Shown here piece after piece: positions 26,901 to 35,019 of a stretch of 64,000 bases of DNA. Position 1 is the first letter of the stretch. Each line of letters starts with the position of its first letter. The DNA comes from Bacteroidota bacterium (GTDB taxonomy: Bacteria > Bacteroidota > Bacteroidia > Cytophagales > Cytophagaceae): the NCBI GenBank assembly GCA_023458555.1, contig JAEWYS010000002.1, positions 186,001 to 250,000 of the forward strand. Reading direction: 5' to 3'. The notes beneath the pieces are model-generated. The model saw only the letters and a program-made list of their open reading frames with translations, ran no database searches and was not told the origin of the DNA. A program made the translations under genes and the position numbers.

Positions 26901-27731
26901 ATCGAGAGGCCTCACTACATCTTCCGGCCCGTACAGCCCGATAGGGCAAACGCCTAAATCCGCTACAGGAGTAGATCCTGTAATGAAGGTATAAAGATCC
27001 AGATCGCTGATCGTCAATGGAGTAGTTGCCTGGTTACCGTCTTCCAGATATTCAAAGTCTACGTATACGTAATCCGGGAAATTGGAAGTATTTATACCGG
27101 TGATTTTCAACTCCTTGACGGGAGTACTAGCCCCCGGCCCTCCGGAGCTTCCCCGAATCCCCTTATCAATACGCAGGGAGTATACATTCCACCCGGTACC
27201 TTCAAAAGAATCATCGGAGATGAAACTTAAACCGAGCAGGACGCTTTGACCCGCGAACCCGGAGATATTGACAGACACCACGCGGCGTCCCGATTGTCCG
27301 CTCACCTCATATACCGACTGCCAAGTCGCTCCGTTGTCATTAGAGATCAACAGATTTCCTTTGTCATAGTCGGACTCGAGTGAAAACTCATCGCTCACTG
27401 TAAGCAAAAGTCTTTCACCGGCTGACAGCGATGGCAAGGTCAGGGAATTGCTTACCGCACTCATTACGGAATTGCCTGAATAACTGCCCGTGGTAATACC
27501 AGTCTGCTTTGACAAACGGGTAAACCCGTCCAGTTCCCAACTGTTGAAGTTAGCACTTTCATACACTCCGGTCGCGTTTTTCAAACCAGGTTGCGGTAGC
27601 TGGGCTACTGTCCTGATCTGACCTTTTTCCGGCAGGTCATTTACATTCTCTTGTGCCTTGACAGGATTCAATCCGGTCAAGAGCATTCCTACGGCCATTA
27701 AATAAAAGCCACAAAAATAATTTCGAAACAT
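23946..27731 (-). CDS. secreted von Willebrand factor A protein with choice-of-anchor-D-like repeats
   Basis: A 1261-residue exported protein with an N-terminal signal (FYLMAVGMLLTGLNPVKAQ). Residues of about 40-210 look like a beta-sandwich/CBM-like region. A VWA domain follows, with an intact metal-ion-dependent adhesion site DNSGS (Asp283, Ser285, Ser287). Beta-sandwich segments continue, then three tandem units of about 105 residues carry NGDxxPxAxxGTDFG and TRxFxLxGxGCS motifs, resembling choice-of-anchor-D domains. The C-terminus (SGVFNYTFIVL) shows no PNP-type T9SS sorting domain, so the export route is unclear. VWA domains with DxSxS usually bind ligands through a metal ion, so adhesion is the best guess. 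It has its own promoter-like site upstream and a strong terminator downstream. Confidence 0.88.
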   Translation of the reverse strand: MFRNYFCGFYLMAVGMLLTGLNPVKAQENVNDLPEKGQIRTVAQLPQPGLKNATGVYESANFNSWELDGFTRLSKQTGITTGSYSGNSVMSAVSNSLTLPSLSAGERLLLTVSDEFSLESDYDKGNLLISNDNGATWQSVYEVSGQSGRRVVSVNISGFAGQSVLLGLSFISDDSFEGTGWNVYSLRIDKGIRGSSGGPGASTPVKELKITGINTSNFPDYVYVDFEYLEDGNQATTPLTISDLDLYTFITGSTPVADLGVCPIGLYGPEDVVRPLDIIFLIDNSGSMMPKINQVKNNITNFVNAINPPGQPDSRDIAFGMLRFGQAGPPIEKLELLPGLQGLPSDNFTKEYPYYIGEIQNRNVVDGWQERGYEALNLALTANFRASAQKIFILVTDENTTDPSNMGPTSKQQIIASLKAQNAIVFAWIPSTTDYDATYADVAVQTGGKRYDISQPILDLLDDVVDAVKGTYTLRFCPSNDTVNSTVRGVTISLLDDPSVFATGTYVPAPDKEYIVRDSLTIVLGNTTTPDSQSVDLCFIVKDQTGPFASSGQLFVRHIDSTGAFTAIAMTQDPLTPDTARRWCGTVPDTMVLDPGFAYYAVVTYPDGHQLKSPPTKEAFFAWNQAVMPNEAPEITVTSTGTPATCSEFDIKFNVTDITNGFKDVKLYYREIGTLSAYKPVNVYTYTSGTMPTTDSYIVPVMVTGEGVEYYITATDNHGITAVLGDPIQSLEIRASNSTVVMTASSMTVSFDNSTLVECSELQIGDTIRAYYRNACGGLSLAGEHAFDPYESYQDLDVYGNTSGTVKNGYAANENLNLVIIRDGKAHQVTQRPPLRYIANDYIPLDPLDISPVVTFTVRYGSTVVPYGDDTPSNAEGTRFEVATATTRTFGFNKSGCGTFAIRGVKTSNTRDFSVSFNPVTETFDITYYATVNNATSTITVTTTGGSYEFDVLGIISGCTKTLYYGVQTIPNGDVNPTAVKGTDFGQNTTPLMRSFALDGPACSPSLAVTGVSSSNPEFSVSYVGTTINVTYGATANASGIITVSTNHGPFTFGVLGTVPTCVAELSYGAALVVNGDNSPSAAEGTDFGSTSSPVTRAFVLSGTGCSPAIISASSGHSAFTTSVSGTTVYVTYEATADASTTISLNTSVGAYTFDVMGKSSSACTMINQLTNPMPSGGAYAKIMLDMTSLADGSIATVSAQIVNVATSVTVQTYGDRNVSTYYPYWENWIGGLTPGTYVLKLNVSGNGTCSGVFNYTFIVL
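24240..25165 (-). repeat. three tandem ~315-base coding repeats in the VWA protein
   Basis: Each unit encodes an FSVS...TYxATxNA stretch, a GxYxFDVLG strand, a YGxxxxxNGDxxPxAxxGTDFG motif and a TRxFxLxGxGCS motif. The motif centres are near 25130, 24810 and 24500. The first copy is the most diverged (GDDTPSNAEGTRFE). Confidence 0.75.
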
Positions 27732-28091
27732 TAAAAATTAGAATTAAAAAAATTAATAAAAATTAAATTACTGCTGATGCTTCTGAAGCACCGTAGCAAA
27801 AGCTGAAACAAAAAGATCAGTCCGGATATTTACATAAATAATTATACATAAAACCCGTAGTTAATAAAAAATTCTTATTTTTTCACACCATAGGCAAACG
27901 ATTTACAGGTTATTACTGTCGACAAACATATAACGCAATCCTATGTAAATCAATAATAAAATAATAAAATCCATTATTTTATTAATAAAAAACAATTACT
28001 TACCAATAAAATCACATAACACAAACAAATATAATTAACAACCCATAGCAATGAAAATTGCAGCCACCACTACAAGTTTTTTTTATTATCT
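27732..28091. other. AT-rich intergenic region between two giant secreted-protein genes
   Basis: About 360 bases, strongly AT-rich with runs such as AATAATAAAATAATAAAATCC. No convincing gene on either strand. It contains two TAnnTTTG matches on the minus strand: TATGTTTG at 27923-27930, with TTG 19 bases further upstream, and TATATTTG at 28026-28033. It also must contain the end of the WD40-caspase transcript, though I see no clear hairpin. No DnaA boxes were noticed. Confidence 0.6.
27923..27952 (-). promoter_or_regulatory. candidate promoter of the VWA-protein gene
   Basis: On the minus strand, TTG (27952-27950), a 19-base spacer and TATGTTTG (27930-27923) fit the Bacteroidota promoter. 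The leader would be about 185 bases, which is long, so this is tentative. Confidence 0.4.
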
Positions 28092-31000
28092 CTACCGGTC
28101 TTTAAAAATAAGTCCAACCGGAAAGTCATTTCCTCTGGAAAAGGTATAAGGATATTGAGGCCTGCCTTTCAGTCGCATATTCAGCTCAGGCATGATCTCA
28201 TCAACAAACGATTTCATCTCGTATACGGTAACTTTACCATCTTTAGGCGCACCATCCGCCTCTCCTTTAAGCGCCTCCAGCAGTACATAGGTAAACAATC
28301 CGTGTCCAAGCTCTGTATACTCGGAGGCGTATTGCTCACTTCCTGCAGCAGACAGCACATGAATACCGGCACTACGGGACAATTGGGCAATTGCTTTTTC
28401 TTCCAGCGCTCCCCGCTGTGCCAGTACATCTACCGATCCTCCGGACTGACAGGCATCTATAAAAACTATTTGTTTTAACGCTTTTAACTTCGTGAGCTTT
28501 TGCTGCACCTCATCCGCACTTAAAGCACTTTTTTTCAGCAAATCTGCATCATACAGTTTTGTTGCTTCATAAGGAATAAAGTAGAAAAGCTCATCACTCA
28601 TGCTCCCATGTCCGGCAAAATATATGATAAACATGTCATTGATAGCGGATTCAGATATAATCGTATCCAGGACACCAAGGATATTCTCTTTGGTTGCTTC
28701 TGCATCAAACAGAGCGTAGTATTTCAATTCAGAGAACATGCCCTTCGCCTGTAAGCGGATCCTGTCGGCAAACGCTGAGGCATCCGCACGGGCATAATTC
28801 AGATTCAGCTTCGGGTTTTTATACTCATTAATACCTATTGTCAGCAAATAGCAGGCAGCTCCCGGTAGATGATTACCTGATACAATTTCCGTTTCGGCCG
28901 GCACTGACTCCAGCTTATCCTTATTAAGCACTTTCACCATAAAGTGATTGCGTCCCGATACTACACCTGTTGTATACGAATACACTACTGCATCGCCTCC
29001 GGACCTCTCTGCTTTATAATCTTTTATCTCTGCCGGAAGTCTTTTACCATTATGAAAAAGCTGGATTTCATCCACATTTTTCGGATCAGTGATCTTAATA
29101 TACAGGGTTGCGTGAAGCTCATTCTCTGAAAGCACTCCGGCTATCTTCACCTCTGAGATGGGTGAAGAATCGAGCATACCATGCAAGCTTTTATTTTTCC
29201 GGCCGGTATTGCCGGAAAATGTTTTGCTCATCAGTTCCGGAGTATAAAACTCATGAAAAAACTGATCCAGCATATAGGCTTTGTTGCCTTTGACGTAATG
29301 CACATATTTTTTTGCGCCATCGGTAGCATAAAAATATCCTTCCGGATTACGTGCTACCCAGTTGGCCTTATCGATGATTATATGTTCCAGAATTTCCTTA
29401 CCGGTGCTGAGATCCCAGAACTTGGTAACTCCATCCAGATCACCGGATATCAGCATCGTCCCCTTTTGATTGATATTGAGCGAACTGACCGGAGCCTGAT
29501 GCCCGGACAGCTTCTGCCGGACTGTATTGCTCTGCTGATCCCACAGGTATATGATGCGATCATCCCCGGCGGTATATAGCTTTCCCTGATGTAAAAGCCC
29601 GGCACGTACAGCTCCGGAAGGATGTTTATAGCGTTTTCTGATCAGGCCGTCATGGATATTCCAGACTATAGCATACCCGTCGTCGGAAAAACTAATAAAC
29701 TCATGCTCATTGTCATTCAGCAGCAGATCATTTACGTTCTGTGTATGTCCTGCATAGCTTTTTACCAGCTCACCGGTCTGGACTTCATACAGTTCAAGTT
29801 TTTTGTCCAGACGCGCTACTAACAGATACAAGTCATTGCTGGTAAAGGTGACGGCATAAGCAGAAGCATTATTCCAGTATATTCCGGAAAGCTTCCGGCC
29901 AGATTCCACATCCCAGACTAATACCTGTCCATCCCAGGAACTTGAAACCAGCTTTGTCTGATCATGACTCCAGCGGACATCGAATACAGGCGATCGATGC
30001 CCTTTCAGGATTTTTAACAGCTTACCAGTCTTTTTCTGCCAGATAATCACATGACCTTCTCCACCACCTGTAGCCAGCAAAGTCTGGTCCGGTGACAGGT
30101 CAAAGCTAATCACTGCTTTTTCATGTCCGATAAACTCCACTACCGGCTTGCCGCTACTGACTTCCCACATCCGGACTACTGTCCCTAGCTTCCCTTTGAG
30201 CAGATACGCATCATCGGAAGTAAGCAATTGTTTGTTTTTATTATGAATATATCGGGCAATATACGATTCCCAGTAATTATTCGGATCATATAGGATGCCT
30301 CCATTATCCTGATCCTGCAGCAGGCCCTGGAAGTATGCTCTGGTTTGCCAGCCGGAAATCTCAATCAGCCGGGCATTATTGTCATTGGTTGCAATAATAA
30401 CGGATGCAGCGTCTTTAGTAAAGACTGCATCATTGATCACCAGTGATGCCTCAGGCAAGAAACGTCCGGATTCCTTTTTAGCAACAAGGTCATAAATGAT
30501 CAGCTCCTTTTTTAAAGCCACGAGCAAACGGGAACCATCCGCACTATAATTAAGCGCGCGAATATCCTCCATGATGCCTCCGAGCGTATCCGTTGATTTT
30601 CCGGTATCAAGACTTATCAGCTCCAGATTACCTTTGTCAGAAAGCTTCGCCAGCTGTTTATTGTCCGGATGGAAAGCTACCAGTGTCGGACAGCCTCCGC
30701 ACCATCCTTCAGCTGGCTTGATGCGATAAGTCTGGCTTCTTTTTTTTACGTTGTATATTCCGGCAGTCCGGTTGTCTTCTCCGATAGCCAGCCACTCTCC
30801 ATCGTTGCTCCATGATAATGATATTCCATACCCTGTACCTTTATCCGGATTCACATCGAGGGCAAAAAGAGTATCCGCCGTAGCTACAGAATAGACTACA
30901 GCCTTGTCATCATATCCGCCTGCTGCAAGATATTTCCCATCAGGCGAAAATGATACGGCCGTCATATACTCCCTGCTCTCCGGACTCGTCCATTTCAGCT

Positions 31001-31328
31001 CTCCTGACACAATATCCCAGAGTCTCACTGTCAAATCTGCCGATGAAGAAGCAAGAAGTTTTCCGTTGCTACTGACAGAAAGATTATTTACTGTATGCTG
31101 ATGACCGAACAATGTCCGCACTTCCATACCTGTCTCTACCTCCCATATTTTTATACTCTTATCCCTGCTTCCGGTATACAGATAGTTGCCGTCACTGCTC
31201 AAGGCAAGTGACTTTACTACAGCGCTATGTCCCTTCTGAAGATAAGCAGTCAGCGATTGCCCAAGCGAGAAGTCCGGGAAAATATTCAGGCACATAGTCA
31301 GAAAGAAGACCGATAGAATGATTCTCAT
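28092..31328 (-). CDS. exported WD40-repeat protein fused to a caspase-like (peptidase C14) domain
   Basis: A 1078-residue protein with a signal peptide (IILSVFFLTMCLNIFPDFSLG). From about 30 to 690 there are roughly a dozen WD40 repeats (for example GHSAVVKSLALS...SIKIWEV), probably two beta-propellers. A beta-rich linker follows, then a C-terminal caspase-fold domain from about 835 opening with YLLTIGINEYKNPKLNL. The catalytic dyad is intact: His907 in YFAGHGS and Cys960 in DACQSGG. Enzymes of this clan cut after Asp or after Lys/Arg; specificity cannot be read here. The signal peptide puts a protease usually found inside cells into the periplasm or beyond. The propellers may regulate it or recruit substrates (inference). 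It lies 70 bases downstream of the beta-CASP gene on the same strand. Confidence 0.92.
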   Translation of the reverse strand: MRIILSVFFLTMCLNIFPDFSLGQSLTAYLQKGHSAVVKSLALSSDGNYLYTGSRDKSIKIWEVETGMEVRTLFGHQHTVNNLSVSSNGKLLASSSADLTVRLWDIVSGELKWTSPESREYMTAVSFSPDGKYLAAGGYDDKAVVYSVATADTLFALDVNPDKGTGYGISLSWSNDGEWLAIGEDNRTAGIYNVKKRSQTYRIKPAEGWCGGCPTLVAFHPDNKQLAKLSDKGNLELISLDTGKSTDTLGGIMEDIRALNYSADGSRLLVALKKELIIYDLVAKKESGRFLPEASLVINDAVFTKDAASVIIATNDNNARLIEISGWQTRAYFQGLLQDQDNGGILYDPNNYWESYIARYIHNKNKQLLTSDDAYLLKGKLGTVVRMWEVSSGKPVVEFIGHEKAVISFDLSPDQTLLATGGGEGHVIIWQKKTGKLLKILKGHRSPVFDVRWSHDQTKLVSSSWDGQVLVWDVESGRKLSGIYWNNASAYAVTFTSNDLYLLVARLDKKLELYEVQTGELVKSYAGHTQNVNDLLLNDNEHEFISFSDDGYAIVWNIHDGLIRKRYKHPSGAVRAGLLHQGKLYTAGDDRIIYLWDQQSNTVRQKLSGHQAPVSSLNINQKGTMLISGDLDGVTKFWDLSTGKEILEHIIIDKANWVARNPEGYFYATDGAKKYVHYVKGNKAYMLDQFFHEFYTPELMSKTFSGNTGRKNKSLHGMLDSSPISEVKIAGVLSENELHATLYIKITDPKNVDEIQLFHNGKRLPAEIKDYKAERSGGDAVVYSYTTGVVSGRNHFMVKVLNKDKLESVPAETEIVSGNHLPGAACYLLTIGINEYKNPKLNLNYARADASAFADRIRLQAKGMFSELKYYALFDAEATKENILGVLDTIISESAINDMFIIYFAGHGSMSDELFYFIPYEATKLYDADLLKKSALSADEVQQKLTKLKALKQIVFIDACQSGGSVDVLAQRGALEEKAIAQLSRSAGIHVLSAAGSEQYASEYTELGHGLFTYVLLEALKGEADGAPKDGKVTVYEMKSFVDEIMPELNMRLKGRPQYPYTFSRGNDFPVGLIFKDR

Positions 31329-31397
31329 ACAATGAAATTTGGAGAATCAATATCGCCTGCCTTTCTGGCAAAGTCAATGAAAAAAAGAATTACCTAC

Positions 31398-32789
31398 TTA
31401 ATCCAACTCATATACCGCCTCTTTTTGCGGTATCTCTATGCGGTCATACCCTTTTCCTGATAGCTTGTCCGCAAAATCTGTCATACTCTGCTCTTCTCCA
31501 TGAACGAGAAAAATCGTTTGTATCTCTTCCGGTTTCTGGCTTTCGACAAATCGGAGCAGGTCATTCTGATCTCCATGACCGCTGAATACATCGGTGTATA
31601 TAATATTGGCATTTACCGGAATATTATGTCCTTTGATGGTAATGGTTTTTTCCCCTGTAAATAACGAATGTCCGATAGTACCCTCAGCACAATGTCCCAC
31701 CAGCAGAATGCTGCAATATTGATTACTCAGGTTTTTGCGTATATGCTCCTGAATCCTGCCGCCGCGGATCATACCAGATGATGACAGTATGATACAGGGT
31801 TCCATATAGCTCGAAATCGCCTTGCTTCCGCGATTTCCGCTAACAGTGATAAGATTATCAAAATCAAACAGAGAGGAGTTGCTGTGATAAAACTCTCTGG
31901 CTTCATCATTGAGAAGCGAAAAATAATTCTGATAGATTTCTGTACAGGCACCTGCCATCGGGCTATCTGCAAACACTTTTACGGGCGGTAATCTTCCTTC
32001 CCTTGCCAGCTTGTTAAGTGTAAACAGCAAAGCCTGTGTACGGCCTACACTAAAAGAGGGGATAATCATTCTCCCCGGAATATCAACACAGGCTTTATTA
32101 ATCAGTTCAAAAAGTATTTCTTCCGGGTTGGCGGATTCCTGATGTATACGATTGCCATATGTTGTTTCACATATCAGATAATCTACCTGGGGCATTTTTT
32201 CCGGATCCTGCAGGAGAGGATAATTCATCCGGCCTACGTCGCCGGAAAACCCGATTTTTATCCACTTATCTCCGGACAATACTTCTATGAGAATGTGAGC
32301 AGCGCCAAGCAGATGTCCGGCCGGAATAAATGTAACGGCTATATCACTGCGTATTTCAAAGCGTTTATTAAACGCCAGTGTTACAAAACGGTCTTCTGCT
32401 TCTTCCAGGTATTTATCAAGTAATTCTTCATCAGAAACTTTGCGTATACCGTATTTTTTTCTTCGCAACCGTCTTTTTACATTCTTGCTTTGTATGGCTA
32501 CAGAATCACTAAGGATTAACCGGGTAAGATCAAATGTAGCAGGAGTACACAGAATCTGGCCATCGTATCCGGCCTGATACAGATTGGGAATTTTTCCGGA
32601 GTGATCCAGATGCGCGTGTGTCAGCAGCATCAGATCAATAGACGCCGGATCAAAAGGGAAAAGAGTACTGGCCTGATTATTTTCAAAATCGATACCACAG
32701 TCAATAAGTATTTTATAATTATCCTGAAGTTCCAACAGGAACATGCTTCCGGTAACCTGCCGGGCAGCACCATAAAAAGTCAGTCTCAT
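31398..32789 (-). CDS. MBL-fold beta-CASP RNA-processing exonuclease-like protein
   Basis: A 463-residue metallo-beta-lactamase-fold protein with beta-CASP and C-terminal RMMBL-type segments, like CPSF/Ysh1-type RNA nucleases. The zinc motif HAHLDH is at 58-63. Further metal ligands follow in PAGHLLGAAH and FSGDVG, and the C-terminal GHGD and VHGE motifs are present. The protein is expected in the cytoplasm. The ATG at 32789 gives the typical opening MRLTFYGAARQVTGS. An in-frame TTG 15 bases upstream is less likely. RNA cleavage is inferred from the family. Located just upstream of the WD40-caspase gene; functional connection unknown. Confidence 0.92.
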   Translation of the reverse strand: MRLTFYGAARQVTGSMFLLELQDNYKILIDCGIDFENNQASTLFPFDPASIDLMLLTHAHLDHSGKIPNLYQAGYDGQILCTPATFDLTRLILSDSVAIQSKNVKRRLRRKKYGIRKVSDEELLDKYLEEAEDRFVTLAFNKRFEIRSDIAVTFIPAGHLLGAAHILIEVLSGDKWIKIGFSGDVGRMNYPLLQDPEKMPQVDYLICETTYGNRIHQESANPEEILFELINKACVDIPGRMIIPSFSVGRTQALLFTLNKLAREGRLPPVKVFADSPMAGACTEIYQNYFSLLNDEAREFYHSNSSLFDFDNLITVSGNRGSKAISSYMEPCIILSSSGMIRGGRIQEHIRKNLSNQYCSILLVGHCAEGTIGHSLFTGEKTITIKGHNIPVNANIIYTDVFSGHGDQNDLLRFVESQKPEEIQTIFLVHGEEQSMTDFADKLSGKGYDRIEIPQKEAVYELD

Positions 32790-32883
32790 TTTCTCAATCC
32801 TCAAAACACATTCTTATCAGAATAGTTTTTTAATAAAGTAAGAAAAAATTTAATAAAATCACGAATTATCGCTAAAAACTAAA

Positions 32884-32908
32884 CAAAAAAACCGGGATTG
32901 TTTTCCCG
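32884..32908 (-). terminator. terminator after the SDR gene
   Basis: On the minus strand CCGGGA, a 6-base loop, TCCCGG, then a run of seven T. It lies 34 bases past the stop at 32942. Confidence 0.85.
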
Positions 32909-32941
32909 GCTTTTACAAGTCAAAAACTTATTATTTGCAGC

Positions 32942-33793
32942 CTAACGAGATTCTTCCGTCCCCTTCTCCTTTCGCGATTTTTTATGAATATTTCTGGAAG
33001 CCGGTCTGAAGAATCCACGTATTGTATCAAGTGTTCTTGTCGGAGCTTTGAGCTCTCGTATCGTATGATCACTGGATGAAAAAAGGATTCCGGTATATTG
33101 CACTGAATCCTCCGAGGCCAGAAACAGATAATCTTCAGCCAGCTCTTCCGCACTATGCTTCCAGTTCATATTCATTGTCTCCGAAAAGCGAACATCCCTG
33201 TTACGGACATTACTCAGCCAGGAAATATCCAGAGGTCCGTTAAAAACACAATTTACACGAACTCCGAATTTTGCCTGTTCGGTGGCAAGGCCTCTGGAAA
33301 ATGCATGAACAAACCCTTTTGTAGCTCCATAAGGAACATTTCCGGGCATACCATCTACTCCGGTTTCGGATCCGGTGAAAACGATAACACCACTGGTTTT
33401 TTGTAGTTCCGGAAGAACAAAACGGGTCATCATAAAAACGGTCTGAACATTATGGCGCATCATAAAATAGAATGCATCCGTAGGATATATATCCATTTCC
33501 TCAATTCCCGGGAATACTCCCGAAGCACTAATAAAGATATCAACTTTGCCCCATGTATTAACAGCTCTTGTCACACACTCTCTGGCTTTTATCTCAGAAG
33601 ATAAATCCGCCCTGAACGGAATAGCCTCCCCACCTTTTTCTATGATATGCTTTACGACATCATCTGCCGGATCATCCGGAAAGCCTGCCACCATTACTTT
33701 AGCTCCTTCCGCGGCAAACCTCTTACTTATGGCTGCTCCCGTACCGATGCTTCCACCAGCGACAATGGCGACTTTGTTTTCCAATTTACCCAT
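32942..33793 (-). CDS. short-chain dehydrogenase/reductase
   Basis: A 283-residue SDR with a Rossmann fold. The glycine motif is AGGSIGTGAAI at 12-22, and Ser141, Tyr154 and Lys158 (GSETG and PYGATKGF) make up the catalytic triad. Tyr154-xxx-Lys158 is intact, so the enzyme should be active. NADPH or NADH preference is uncertain. The last ~35 residues are a basic extension (NIHKKSRKEKG) beyond the usual ~250 and may be disordered. Substrate unknown. Flanked by its own terminator and a second SDR-fold gene upstream at 33973. Confidence 0.9.
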   Translation of the reverse strand: MGKLENKVAIVAGGSIGTGAAISKRFAAEGAKVMVAGFPDDPADDVVKHIIEKGGEAIPFRADLSSEIKARECVTRAVNTWGKVDIFISASGVFPGIEEMDIYPTDAFYFMMRHNVQTVFMMTRFVLPELQKTSGVIVFTGSETGVDGMPGNVPYGATKGFVHAFSRGLATEQAKFGVRVNCVFNGPLDISWLSNVRNRDVRFSETMNMNWKHSAEELAEDYLFLASEDSVQYTGILFSSSDHTIRELKAPTRTLDTIRGFFRPASRNIHKKSRKEKGTEESR

Positions 33794-33972
33794 ACCTCAC
33801 TATGTCAACCTCTCTATCTTTTAAATTAAATCCGCAGACTTTTTGTTATCCGAAGAGAATCAAATCTCAGAAAGATGCCGATGATGCATATTCGCTGAAA
33901 ACCGGATCAACCACTATCATCCACCCGTAGCCTGTCTGCCATACAGTAACAAGACACGAAGAAACGCGCTGA

Positions 33973-34674
33973 TCAGCATGTCCTGATACCATGTCTGTTT
34001 AATCCGGCTATTTCCTGAATACGATCCGATTCCAGAATCAGGGCTTTGTCAGGGCCTGATACAGCGCTGATCATTGCTCTTGCAACATCCGTAGCATCAA
34101 TTCCCCTGTATTTGCTCAAAGGCCCGATAAACAGCCAGCCAAAAACTTTCATAAAGAGAATGGCCGCCTTTTCTCCGAACCTGAATTCACCGCGTTTACC
34201 CATAAGTAGTGAGGGGCGAAAAATAACAAGGTTTCCCTGAAAAACTTCCCGTACTTCTTTTTCCATTTCTCCCTTGGTTCTTAAATAAAATGAAGAGGAA
34301 CGAGCATCTGCACCAATAGATGAAATCACCGCCAGCCGGTCAACATTCATTTCTTGCGCCAACGTGGCGATCATTGCCGGGATCTCAAAATCGATATGCC
34401 TGAAAGCAGCTTTGGTTCCTGCCTTTTTAATAGTAGTTCCGATACAGCAAAAATACTCCGATGCCTGTAACTGACTGCTAATTGTATCCAGCCGTGTAAA
34501 GTCTGAAAGCTGTATCTGTTCCAGTTTTGGATTTTCTATGGTAAGACGATGACGAACTACGAGAGTTACTTTTTGGTAATCGGAGTCTTTCAGCAACAAT
34601 TTTACCAGCTGACTGCCTACCAGACCGGTAGCCCCAAAAACCACTGCTGTTTTTCTCAAATGCTGATCTTTCAT
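33973..34674 (-). CDS. NAD(P)-binding atypical SDR (HTATIP2/TIP30-like)
   Basis: A 233-residue Rossmann-fold protein of the NAD(P)H-binding, TIP30/HTATIP2-like group. The nucleotide-binding motif is FGATGLVG at 13-20. A serine pair (VISSIGA) and YLRTKGEMEK supply the SDR-type Tyr-xxx-Lys. Function in bacteria is not established. I chose the ATG at 34674. The first in-frame codon upstream is a TTG at 34701 lying inside a TATCTTTG promoter element, which favours the ATG. Single gene, facing away from nhaA. Confidence 0.87.
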   Translation of the reverse strand: MKDQHLRKTAVVFGATGLVGSQLVKLLLKDSDYQKVTLVVRHRLTIENPKLEQIQLSDFTRLDTISSQLQASEYFCCIGTTIKKAGTKAAFRHIDFEIPAMIATLAQEMNVDRLAVISSIGADARSSSFYLRTKGEMEKEVREVFQGNLVIFRPSLLMGKRGEFRFGEKAAILFMKVFGWLFIGPLSKYRGIDATDVARAMISAVSGPDKALILESDRIQEIAGLNRHGIRTC

Positions 34675-34698
34675 TTGGTCTGGATAAATAAAGTCACA

Positions 34699-34706
34699 CA
34701 AAGATA
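34699..34706 (-). promoter_or_regulatory. -7 element of the atypical SDR gene
   Basis: The minus strand reads TATCTTTG, the commonest form of the Bacteroidota -7 element, about 25 bases before the ATG at 34674. No clear TTG at -33. Confidence 0.55.
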
Positions 34707-34864
34707 GTATGTATGCAACATAAGCTCTGTATATGAAAAATGTTATTTCAGAAAAAATGATTTATCAGAACCGGCGCACAGTACAGCGCTATTTCTCCTC
34801 GACATATCAATTACAGAAACTCAAAATTATTCATGCTCATTTACAGGGATTTTATCAGAATCCT

Positions 34865-34872
34865 TATTTTTG
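34865..34872 (+). promoter_or_regulatory. candidate -7 element of nhaA
   Basis: TATTTTTG fits TAnnTTTG. It would give a leader of about 140 bases. No TTG at -33, so confidence is low. Confidence 0.35.
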
Positions 34873-35019
34873 CCTACTTTGATCCGTCTTTTTTTGTAAA
34901 AAATAATTCAGAAAATTAACGGATAAAAACCTTTCCCGGCTCAATTTAATTATTCATAGTTTTAAGATGATAAACGTACACCGCAACAATCTTCTAACTT
35001 AAAAGCCAAATAAAAATTG

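Larger units (their letters stand above)
34675..35019. other. divergent promoter region between the atypical SDR and nhaA
   Basis: About 345 bases with no gene I can support. It holds a TATCTTTG on the minus strand (34699-34706) serving the SDR-like gene and a TATTTTTG on the plus strand (34865-34872) possibly serving nhaA. No strong palindrome or terminator was found. Confidence 0.6.

Noticed and set aside
26367..26957. A 196-codon plus-strand frame opposite the VWA domain
   Set aside because: Lies opposite the MIDAS-bearing VWA frame; its sequence looks random.
27732..28091. Replication origin in the AT-rich gap
   Set aside because: AT-richness alone; no cluster of DnaA boxes and no dnaA or dnaN neighbours.
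31328..31398. WD40-caspase and beta-CASP nuclease as a two-gene defence system
   Set aside because: They are adjacent on one strand with a 69-base gap, but the caspase protein is exported while the nuclease-like protein is cytoplasmic, and no effector or transducer gene accompanies them.
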